6,022 bases of DNA from an uncultured Collinsella sp. Its GTDB lineage: Bacteria > Actinomycetota > Coriobacteriia > Coriobacteriales > Coriobacteriaceae. Each line of letters opens with the position of its first letter. Position 1 is the stretch's first letter. The position numbers and the translations under genes are program-made. Below the pieces are notes generated by a model. That model saw only the letters and a program-made list of their open reading frames with translations. It was not told where the DNA came from and ran no database searches. Of this stretch, positions 1 to 6,022 are shown one piece after another. The stretch is taken from NCBI GenBank assembly GCA_900544425.1, contig UQUX01000102.1, forward strand, positions 1 to 6,022, written 5' to 3'.

Positions 1-65
1 CCTTTTTGATGGCTAAACAGGAACTATCTCACCGCAACTGCCTTGAGTGTTTTTTGGCAGCTAGT

Positions 66-1820
66 TTACTTGCTCGCGAAGAGCCCGATCAGGACGATCA
101 CGAGGATTACGGCGATGATGCAGACGATGGCTCCGGTGAATTTGATGCGCGAGTCGCGGGTGCGCTCGCGCACGTCGTCCTCGGCGGCTTCGAGTTGAGC
201 CACTTCACGCTCAGTTTCGGCGTGCTCGGCCTTATCGCGGGCCAGGGAGCCCGCGAGCGATTCGGTAATCTCGGGATGGTCATGCACCTCGGTCGCCTGC
301 TCGATGATCGACTGTGCGTGCGCGACGTCCGCCTGGGCATTGGCAATAGCCTGCTCTTGCTCTCGACGCGCTTTGTCCTCGGCGGCGATCTTCTCGCGCA
401 GTTCGCGCTGGCGCGTTGCGGCGGCGGCTTTTGCGGTCTGCAGCTCGTCGCGTGCGGCATCGGCCTCGGCCTGATGGGCACGCTTGGCGTCGGCGATGGG
501 GGCTTGCGCCTGCTCGACGGCGTGCTCGGCGGCCGCGAGCGAGTGCTCAAGATCGGCGGTGATGTTCGGGACATCTTCCTCGGCTTTGCGCAGGGCATCG
601 GCCGTGTCGGAGATCTGCATCGAAAGCTCGCTGGTGCGCACCGTGTAATTGGCGGGATTCGCCGAAGGATTGCGCTGCAGCTCGGCATACTCGCGGCGTA
701 GCGTTTCGAGTTGAGCGCGCGTGGCGTCGACGGTTTGCTGCGCTGCGGCAACGCCGGCGTCGCGCTCGGCCTGCACCTTGTCGCGGATGCGCTTGGAATC
801 CTCGAGGCGTCGAACGAGGCGGTTACCGGTTTCGCGCGAGCTGGCTTCGCGCGCCTCCACGGCATCGAGTGCGGCTTTGAGACGCCGCTCGGTGGCATCG
901 TCCTCTTCTTTTATTTGCTCGAGCTGCGCCTTGAGCCCTGCTGCCTTGGCAGCATGGGTATCGCGGCCGATTTCTGCCGCCGCGGCGGCCTTTTGTGCCG
1001 TGTCGATAGTCTGGCGCTGCTCGGCGACGATTTGGTCGTAGCGGCCTGCGATATCCTGACGCGTCTCGAGCTCCTTGCCTTGATCGGCGATGCGCTGCTC
1101 AAGTTCGGCCAGGTGGGCACGGGCGTCCGCGAGTGCCTTCTTTGCGGCGTTCATCTCGCGCATGGCCGAGGCACCCTGGGCGATAAAGGCGCCCACGGCG
1201 CTGGCGGTGTTTGAGACGGCGCCTCCCAGATCGCGGCTGGCTGCTGGGGTGTGCAGGGCGATCGGGTGAGCGGCGTTCGCCGTGCCCGCATCGGGCGCCT
1301 GCGGCGTGGCGATGCTGCCGGTGCCGCCCTCGACTACGGAAAAGCCGGCAGCGTGCGGGTCGACTGCATCGGCACCAATGGTGGGGTGCTCAAGCTGCAG
1401 GAACGAGGGCAGGGTGCTGCCTTGGTCGGCAACGGGGGTCTCGCCGGGCACGAAGGTCGAGGCGGCCTCGGCGGCCTCCTCTTCTTCGGCGTCAATATCG
1501 GCGTCGGCCACGGCGTTTTTCATCGCTTTGACGGCATCCATCATGGAGTCCATGACGGCATCGAGCTCTTCTTCCGAAGACACCTCGATAGGGCCTTCTG
1601 CTTGCGGGGCGGCGTCCTTTTCGGGGGCGTCGTCCTGAGCGGCCGAATCGTCGTTTTGCTCGCCGGCATCTTCGGCCGTAGGGATTTCCGTCGCAGCGCC
1701 GTTATCCAGAGTGGCGTCGTCGACGTCGGTATCATTGCAGGTCGCAGCGTCAGTATCTACGGCGACGTCTGCTGAATCATCAATATGCTGTTGAGTCTGG
1801 GGGTCCAGCTCGTCTGTCAT
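66..1820 (-). CDS. Tail-anchored, acidic coiled-coil membrane protein of unknown function
   Basis: I do not recognise a named family for this 584-residue protein. Residues 1-120 are rich in Asp, Glu and Ala (for example EELDAVMDSMMDAVKAM near 84-100). Residues 121-215 are a Pro/Gly/Ala/Thr-rich linker. Residues about 217-382 and 396-558 are Ala/Glu/Lys/Arg/Gln-rich heptad-like helix, broken by a Pro/Asn stretch near 384-391 and by DHPE near 514-517. Residues 561-582 form one strongly hydrophobic helix, followed by SK at the C-terminus. With no signal peptide and only one terminal helix, the inferred topology is a large cytoplasmic domain anchored in the membrane by its tail. I chose the ATG at 1820 because GAGGAG lies 9 nt upstream. 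An ATG at 1826 is only 3 nt from it, and the frame stays open to 1931 without another good site. It is transcribed divergently from the oxidoreductase. Scaffold, envelope or division roles are possible but unproven. Confidence 0.85.
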   Translation of the reverse strand: MTDELDPQTQQHIDDSADVAVDTDAATCNDTDVDDATLDNGAATEIPTAEDAGEQNDDSAAQDDAPEKDAAPQAEGPIEVSSEEELDAVMDSMMDAVKAMKNAVADADIDAEEEEAAEAASTFVPGETPVADQGSTLPSFLQLEHPTIGADAVDPHAAGFSVVEGGTGSIATPQAPDAGTANAAHPIALHTPAASRDLGGAVSNTASAVGAFIAQGASAMREMNAAKKALADARAHLAELEQRIADQGKELETRQDIAGRYDQIVAEQRQTIDTAQKAAAAAEIGRDTHAAKAAGLKAQLEQIKEEDDATERRLKAALDAVEAREASSRETGNRLVRRLEDSKRIRDKVQAERDAGVAAAQQTVDATRAQLETLRREYAELQRNPSANPANYTVRTSELSMQISDTADALRKAEEDVPNITADLEHSLAAAEHAVEQAQAPIADAKRAHQAEADAARDELQTAKAAAATRQRELREKIAAEDKARREQEQAIANAQADVAHAQSIIEQATEVHDHPEITESLAGSLARDKAEHAETEREVAQLEAAEDDVRERTRDSRIKFTGAIVCIIAVILVIVLIGLFASK

Positions 1821-2114
1821 AGGCATGTGCTCCTCATCGTTGTTTGTCACCCTATGATAAAGTCTCGCGCCGACATCCCGCGCCCCGCAGCAAAGTTTCA
1901 AAACGTGTTCGATGACTCGCTTGGATAGCAAAAATTCGTCCTCTAAATTCAGTTTACGCTTGACATTCCCTTCGCCGAATGACGTTGCGCCGTTCGCCTG
2001 GTGCGGTCTTTATTTTTCACTTGAACCCGCTAAAGTTGCATTTCAGCTTTTGGCGCGTGAAGTTGGATACGCGCAGTCGGCGGGCGTGCCCGTCGCGATT
2101 TGAAAGGACTTTGT
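1821..2114. other. Divergent intergenic region
   Basis: This 294-bp gap separates two divergent genes and must hold both promoters. On the plus strand there is a consensus TTGACA at 1960-1965 but no good -10 hexamer 16-18 nt after it. A second AT-rich patch at 2008-2049 contains TTGAAC (2021-2026) and TAAAGT (2031-2036), which are poorly spaced as a pair. I see no tRNA, no small gene with a convincing ribosome binding site and no riboswitch fold. The base composition is lower in GC than the flanking genes, as expected for a promoter region. Confidence 0.6.
1854..1859 (-). promoter_or_regulatory. Weak -10 candidate for the coiled-coil gene
   Basis: Read on the minus strand this is TATCAT, about 33 nt before the chosen ATG at 1820, which would leave a short leader containing GAGGAG. 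No recognisable -35 element sits 16-18 nt upstream, where the sequence is GC-rich, so this is only a candidate. Confidence 0.22.
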
Positions 2115-2915
2115 ATGGGACTTTTCACTGGTAAGACCGTGATCGTCACCGGCGGCGGCAAGGCAACGCTTAAGGACGGTTCCGCTGGCTCCATCGGCTA
2201 CGGCATCGATATCGCATTTGCCAAGGAGGGCGCGAACCTCGTCATCACCGGCCGCAACGTCGCCAAGCTCGAGGCCGCCAAGGAGTCTCTCGAGGCCGAG
2301 TACGGTGTCAAGGTTCTGCCTGTTCAGGCCGATGTCTCGGCTGGTCAGGACAACGAGGCCGTCGTCCAGAACGTCATCGACAAGGCCATTGAGGAGTTCG
2401 GCCGCATCGACGCCGTCGTCAACAATGCTCAGGCTAGCGCCTCGGGCGTGACCATCGCCGATCACACCATGGATCAGTTTAACCTGGCCATTTACTCCGG
2501 TCTGTATGCTACCTATCTGTACATGCAGAAGGCCTATCCGCACCTGAAGGAGACCAAGGGCTCCGTGGTCAACTTTGCCTCGGGCGCCGGCCTGTTTGGC
2601 AACTACGGCCAGTGCAGCTATGCCGCTGCCAAGGAGGGCATCCGCGGTCTGACTCGCGTTGCAGCCAACGAGTGGGGCAAGGACGGCATCAACGTCAACA
2701 TCGTGTGCCCGCTTGCTTGGACCGCTGCGCTCGAGAACTTCCAGGATGCTTATCCCGAGGCGTTCAAGGCCAACGTCCACATGCCGCCGGCAGGCCACTA
2801 CGGCGACGTCGAGAAGGAAATCGGCCGCGTGGTCGTTCAGCTCTGCGGTCCCGACTTTAAGTACATGAACGGTGAGACCGTCACCCTCGAGGGCGGCATG
2901 GGCCAGCGGCCCTAA
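2115..2915 (+). CDS. SDR oxidoreductase, probable NADP-dependent 12alpha-hydroxysteroid dehydrogenase-like enzyme
   Basis: This 266-residue classical short-chain dehydrogenase/reductase is expected to be a soluble cytoplasmic enzyme that interconverts a hydroxyl and a keto group using NAD(P). The Rossmann glycine loop runs from TGGG (12-15) to SIGYG (26-30). G46-R47-N48 after the second strand favours NADP. The active site has S156, Y169 and K173 in a YAAAK motif. Several blocks match what I remember of the 12alpha-HSDH of Clostridium sp. ATCC 29733 / group P: NNAQASASG (103-111), IYSGLYAT (126-133), NFASGAGLFGN (153-163), GQCSYAAAKEGIRGL (165-179) and the terminal EGGMGQRP. No alignment was run. 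Oddities are a roughly 7-residue longer glycine loop, NNAQ instead of NNAG, and Ile126 where classical SDRs carry the catalytic Asn. The ATG at 2115 has AAAGGA 6 nt upstream; an in-frame TTG at 2100 has none. The gene stands alone. SDR membership is near certain, the substrate is not. Confidence 0.93.
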   Translation: MGLFTGKTVIVTGGGKATLKDGSAGSIGYGIDIAFAKEGANLVITGRNVAKLEAAKESLEAEYGVKVLPVQADVSAGQDNEAVVQNVIDKAIEEFGRIDAVVNNAQASASGVTIADHTMDQFNLAIYSGLYATYLYMQKAYPHLKETKGSVVNFASGAGLFGNYGQCSYAAAKEGIRGLTRVAANEWGKDGINVNIVCPLAWTAALENFQDAYPEAFKANVHMPPAGHYGDVEKEIGRVVVQLCGPDFKYMNGETVTLEGGMGQRP

Positions 2916-2917
2916 GA

Positions 2918-2945
2918 GTTACGGCGTTTTACCAAACGCCGTAAC
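2918..2945 (+). terminator. Perfect 12-bp hairpin just after the oxidoreductase
   Basis: GTTACGGCGTTT (2918-2929) and AAACGCCGTAAC (2934-2945) are exact reverse complements around a TACC loop, starting 2 nt after the stop codon. There is no T-run on the plus strand, so it may be an mRNA 3' stabiliser or Rho-linked structure rather than a classical intrinsic terminator. Confidence 0.5.
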
Positions 2946-2991
2946 GGGCCGACGCTGCGCGGTCGCCAGGGCGACAACTTGTCATTCAAAG

Positions 2992-3029
2992 AGGGCGGCA
3001 TGACCAGAAGGTCTATGCCGCCTTGTTTC
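2992..3029 (+). terminator. Probable intrinsic terminator for the oxidoreductase gene
   Basis: GGCGGCAT (2994-3001) pairs with ATGCCGCC (3015-3022). The stem is continued inward by GACC (3002-3005) with GGTC (3010-3013) around an AGAA loop, with one bulged T at 3014, and outward by an A-T and a G-T pair. The 3' side runs into TTGTTTC. This is a long GC-rich stem with an imperfect T-tract, about 80 nt after the oxidoreductase stop and well ahead of tgt. Confidence 0.6.
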
Positions 3030-3120
3030 AAGGCACCTTGCTCGCTCTGGCGGGTTTTCGCTGTCGTTGACAAAGCACCGGCGTTACCTGGGCTGTTGGA
3101 TGTAGTCTTTGGGGACGTTC

Positions 3121-3140
3121 TTAAATGACTAGTCGTTTAA
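3121..3140. repeat. Near-perfect 20-bp palindrome upstream of tgt
   Basis: TTAAATGACTAGTCGTTTAA equals its own reverse complement at 18 of 20 positions (one mismatched pair, positions 6 and 15). Its centre lies about 55 bp upstream of the tgt -10 hexamer. The size and symmetry resemble a dimeric repressor or activator site, but I cannot name a regulator. Confidence 0.4.
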
Positions 3141-3183
3141 TGCGCCAGTTTCTGTCGAGTCGGTGCTTCTTGCGGGTTGCCCG

Positions 3184-3189
3184 TATAAT
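3184..3189 (+). promoter_or_regulatory. tgt promoter, -10 hexamer
   Basis: This is a perfect TATAAT 37 nt before the tgt start codon, predicting a leader of about 30 nt. The -35 region (around 3161-3166, CGGTGC) does not match consensus, so an activator may contribute, or the site may be weak. Confidence 0.55.
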
Positions 3190-3226
3190 GGTTTGCGTAT
3201 GAACCGCAACCAAGGAGTTCCAGTTT

Positions 3227-4366
<1,140 letters not shown>

Positions 4367-4438
4367 GAGCTGCGACCGCTGACCGATGCTTTGCAAGCAC
4401 GTGATGCATCGTGGGTACCATATCGAATAGTTGATGTT

Positions 4439-4480
4439 CGGGCGGGTGTTTGACGCATGGCGTCGACCCCGCCCGTTTCT
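4439..4480 (+). terminator. Terminator-like hairpin abutting the LOG gene ribosome binding site
   Basis: CGGGCGGG (4439-4446) and CCCGCCCG (4468-4475) form a GC-only 8-bp stem. An inner GACGC (4452-4456) / GCGTC (4460-4464) stem sits inside the loop. TTTCT follows at 4476-4480. The shape is that of an intrinsic terminator with a short T-tract. It ends only 2 nt before the AGGAG of the next gene, so it could terminate tgt transcripts or attenuate a leader. Confidence 0.6.
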
Positions 4481-4492
4481 ATAGGAGTGCCC

Positions 4493-5251
4493 ATGATTAA
4501 GAATGAGAACGTCGAGGGCGAGCCGGCTTACGACGAGACGTACCGGCGCGGTCCCGTGGTCATGCGCGGCCCCATGATTCCCAAGGACAACACCTACGCC
4601 AACCTGCTGGCACCCGAGGACTCGACCGACTGGTTGCACACCGACCCCTGGCGCGTGCTGCGCATTCAGGCAGAGTTCGTCGATGGCTTTGGCGCGCTTG
4701 CCGAGCTTGGTCCTGCGGTGACCATCTTCGGCAGTGCCCGCACGCCCAAGACAGATCCGCTCTACAAGGCGGCTCGCACGGTCGGTCGCAAAATCGCCCA
4801 GCGCGGCGTGGCGGTTATCACCGGCGGTGGCCCCGGCGTCATGGAGGCGGCCAACAGGGGAGCGGCGAGCGTGAACGGCAAGTCGGTCGGCTTGGGTATC
4901 GAGCTTCCGCACGAACATGGGCTCAACAAATACGTGAACCTTGGCATGGACTTCCGTTACTTCTTTGTGCGCAAAACCATGTTCGTCAAATACAGCTCGG
5001 GTGCCATCGTGTTTCCCGGTGGTTTTGGCACGCTCGACGAGATGTTCGAGGTGCTCACGCTGGTGCAGACACACAAGGTCAAGCGCATGCCGCTTGTTTT
5101 GGTGGGCAGCGAGTACTGGCAGGGCCTGTTCGACTGGCTCAACGGCCCGGTGATGGACGCCGGTATGATTAGCCCGCTCGATCCGGAGTTGGTGCACATC
5201 ACCGATGACCTCAACGAGGCCGTCGACATCGCCCTAAGCGGGCTGATGTAG
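4493..5251 (+). CDS. LOG family (TIGR00730) nucleotide 5'-monophosphate phosphoribohydrolase-like protein
   Basis: Proteins of this Rossmann-fold family cleave the N-glycosidic bond of nucleoside 5'-monophosphates, releasing the base and ribose 5-phosphate. Plant LOG acts on cytokinin ribotides; bacterial relatives such as PpnN act on ordinary nucleotides. Both signature motifs are present in this 252-residue protein: GGGPGVMEAAN (111-121) and PGGFGTLDE (175-183, with E183 as expected catalytic Glu), along with R160-K161 before TMF. Residues 1-55 are an extra polar segment ahead of the core, which begins near VTIFGSAR (76-83), so it is longer than the roughly 190-residue minimal LOG proteins. 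The ATG at 4493 has AGGAG 5 nt upstream. An in-frame ATG at 4457 lies inside the terminator hairpin and has no ribosome binding site. It follows tgt in the same direction. The natural substrate is not determined. Confidence 0.92.
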   Translation: MIKNENVEGEPAYDETYRRGPVVMRGPMIPKDNTYANLLAPEDSTDWLHTDPWRVLRIQAEFVDGFGALAELGPAVTIFGSARTPKTDPLYKAARTVGRKIAQRGVAVITGGGPGVMEAANRGAASVNGKSVGLGIELPHEHGLNKYVNLGMDFRYFFVRKTMFVKYSSGAIVFPGGFGTLDEMFEVLTLVQTHKVKRMPLVLVGSEYWQGLFDWLNGPVMDAGMISPLDPELVHITDDLNEAVDIALSGLM

Positions 5252-5284
5252 GGCAAGCGTGCCTGTCGTTGTAGTAATGAGAAG

Positions 5285-5316
5285 GGCAGATTGATGCTAT
5301 TTAACATCAATCTGCC
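5285..5316. promoter_or_regulatory. Perfect 12-bp inverted repeat, probable toxin-antitoxin operator
   Basis: GGCAGATTGATG (5285-5296) and CATCAATCTGCC (5305-5316) are exact reverse complements around CTATTTAA. The right arm overlaps where the -35 region of the downstream promoter should lie. Ribbon-helix-helix antitoxins of the RelB/DinJ type normally bind palindromes over their own promoter, so autorepression is the likely role. It could instead be a terminator hairpin for the LOG gene, but no T-run follows. Confidence 0.6.
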
Positions 5317-5328
5317 ATCTAAATTGGG

Positions 5329-5334
5329 TATACT
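5329..5334 (+). promoter_or_regulatory. Toxin-antitoxin operon promoter, -10 hexamer
   Basis: TATACT matches the -10 consensus at five of six positions and lies 31 nt upstream of the antitoxin ATG. The -35 at usual spacing (5305-5311) is poor; a TTAACA at 5301-5306 is closer to consensus but spaced 22 nt away. A weak -35 inside the palindrome fits a repressible promoter. Confidence 0.5.
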
Positions 5335-5364
5335 GATGCAAAAGATGAGGCGAGGAGGTCGCGT

Positions 5365-5664
5365 ATGTCTACTGCAACGGTAAAGCCCACGACGGTTCGC
5401 ATCGAAGAGGGGCTCAAGGAACAGGCGACTGAGTTCTTGGACTCAGTTGGTTTGAGTCTCAATTCGTATCTCAACCTTGCTGTTCGGCAGCTGGTAAATC
5501 AGCGAAAGATTCCGTTTGAGATCGTTGGCCGTTCCGAGGTTCCCAACGAGGCGACGAGACGCGCCATGGTGATCGCCGAGGCTCATGAGTTGGGGATTCT
5601 GCCAGACGACAGCCCGTCATTCAATAACGCTGATGAGCTTATATCATTCCTCGATGAGGACTAG
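5365..5664 (+). CDS. dinJ: RelB/DinJ family type II antitoxin
   Basis: This 99-residue protein is expected to neutralise the toxin encoded immediately downstream and to repress its own operon. The N-terminus has the ribbon-helix-helix layout: a strand at TTVRIEE (9-15), a helix at 16-28, the turn VGLSLNS (28-34) and a second helix through LNLAVRQLVNQ (36-46), followed by KIPFEI (48-53), which is typical of RelB/DinJ proteins. Residues 54-99 are the toxin-binding part and end in the acidic helix ADELISFLDED. AGGAGG 6 nt before the ATG is a near-ideal ribosome binding site, consistent with high antitoxin output. The stop codon is 2 nt before the toxin start. Hand counts on two 60-base stretches give about 52% and 45% GC, against 68% for one such stretch of tgt. 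Confidence 0.93.
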   Translation: MSTATVKPTTVRIEEGLKEQATEFLDSVGLSLNSYLNLAVRQLVNQRKIPFEIVGRSEVPNEATRRAMVIAEAHELGILPDDSPSFNNADELISFLDED

Positions 5665-5666
5665 CG

Positions 5667-5975
5667 ATGTTTGAGATTAAAGTCGAGGCTCAGTTTAAGG
5701 CGGATTACAAACGGACGATGCGCATCCATCCGCAGCTAAAAACCGAGTTTAAGGCGGCGGTTGCAGAACTTGCGGCTCACGGCTCGCTTCCCGCGGAATA
5801 TGGTGCCCACGAGCTTTCAAACCCGGGCGGCAATTACAACGGCCACATCGATTTCCATCTATCCGATGGCTTGGTCGATGTGGTCGTTCTGTACTTGCCG
5901 CATAAGACTAATCCTGTGATCCGACTGGTCAGAATGGGCTCGCATGAGGAACTGTTCCGGGGCCCGCAGGGCTGA
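5667..5975 (+). CDS. yafQ: YafQ family type II toxin (mRNA interferase)
   Basis: YafQ toxins have a RelE-like fold and cleave mRNA on the ribosome; the E. coli enzyme cuts in-frame lysine codons. This 102-residue protein matches the family in length. By eye, E. coli YafQ H50, D61, H63, D67, H87 and F91 correspond to H48, D62, H64, D67, H93 and F97. The hallmark C-terminal RMGSHEELF (89-97) is intact. All expected catalytic positions are therefore present and the toxin is probably active. Start: GAGGA at 5656-5660, 6 nt upstream and inside the end of the antitoxin gene, indicates translational coupling. Only 47 bases follow the stop in this window, with no clear terminator. The cleavage specificity of this homologue is unknown. 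Confidence 0.93.
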   Translation: MFEIKVEAQFKADYKRTMRIHPQLKTEFKAAVAELAAHGSLPAEYGAHELSNPGGNYNGHIDFHLSDGLVDVVVLYLPHKTNPVIRLVRMGSHEELFRGPQG

Positions 5976-6022
5976 TTGCCGATTTCTAAGTTGCGGTGGA
6001 ATAGGGATTGATTTGCGGCTGG

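Larger units (their letters stand above)
2916..3226. other. Intergenic region between oxidoreductase and tgt
   Basis: This 311-bp stretch has no convincing gene. It holds three inverted repeats in a row (2918-2945, a small GTCGCC/GGCGAC repeat at 2962-2975, and 2992-3024), a palindrome at 3121-3140, and the tgt promoter and ribosome binding site at its right end. A TTGACA at 3067-3072 has no matching -10 element. Between 3030 and 3120 I see nothing else identifiable. Confidence 0.6.

Noticed and set aside
38..60. CTGCC/GGCAG hairpin after the end of the coiled-coil gene, as a terminator
   Set aside because: The stem is only 5 bp with a 13-nt loop, and in the minus-strand direction no T-tract follows it.
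6..701. 231-codon plus-strand frame opposite the coiled-coil gene
   Set aside because: It has no ribosome binding site, and its Gly/Leu/Val/Arg-biased translation is the complement of Ala/Glu/Gln-rich coiled-coil codons. Other plus-strand frames at 711-1214 and 1251-1775 are rejected for the same reason.
1960..1989. TTGACA as the promoter of the oxidoreductase gene
   Set aside because: The -35 is consensus, but no acceptable -10 hexamer occurs 16-18 nt downstream, and it is more than 120 nt from the likely start region.
2115..2915. Identification as the Collinsella aerofaciens 7beta-hydroxysteroid dehydrogenase
   Set aside because: The remembered 7beta-HSDH has a different N-terminus and different active-site flanks, and does not end in EGGMGQRP.
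3190..3211. GGTTTGCG / CGCAACC hairpin before the tgt ribosome binding site, as a riboswitch such as preQ1
   Set aside because: The stem has a bulge, would begin upstream of the predicted transcription start, and lacks the preQ1 aptamer pattern.
4457..4492. Upstream ATG at 4457 as start of the LOG-family protein
   Set aside because: It falls in the loop of a terminator-like hairpin and has no ribosome binding site, while the ATG at 4493 has AGGAG 5 nt upstream.

Overview
The window looks like chromosomal DNA of a high-GC gut actinobacterium, most likely Coriobacteriia and Collinsella-like. This is inferred from GC-rich codon use in the core genes, strong AGGAG-type ribosome binding sites, and a steroid-dehydrogenase-like oxidoreductase of a gut type. 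No species-level marker is present, so the placement is tentative.

Layout, left to right. On the minus strand (1820 to 66) is a 584-residue protein with a very acidic N-terminal half, a long coiled-coil region and a single C-terminal membrane helix; its function is unknown. Diverging from it across a 294-bp gap is a 266-residue classical short-chain dehydrogenase/reductase (2115-2915). From memory, its sequence blocks closely resemble NADP-dependent bile-acid 12alpha-hydroxysteroid dehydrogenases. A 311-bp gap follows with three successive inverted repeats and an 18-of-20-base palindrome. Next come tgt, the queuosine tRNA-guanine transglycosylase (3227-4366), and a LOG/TIGR00730 family nucleotide phosphoribohydrolase (4493-5251). 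A terminator-like hairpin lies directly against the ribosome binding site of the second gene. The last unit is a two-gene type II toxin-antitoxin operon, a RelB/DinJ-like antitoxin (5365-5664) and a YafQ-like RNase toxin (5667-5975). It is preceded by a perfect 12-bp inverted repeat that overlaps its presumed promoter.

The genes do not form one pathway. Tgt (tRNA modification) and the LOG protein (nucleotide base removal) are co-oriented, but the hairpin between them suggests separate or conditional transcription. The toxin-antitoxin pair is visibly less GC-rich than tgt, which fits accessory DNA. The most interesting item is the oxidoreductase. If it is a true 12alpha-HSDH, the organism would act on the C12 hydroxyl of cholate or deoxycholate. 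It also departs from the classical SDR pattern at three places: an expanded glycine loop, NNAQ instead of NNAG, and no canonical catalytic Asn. No new multi-gene system is evident.
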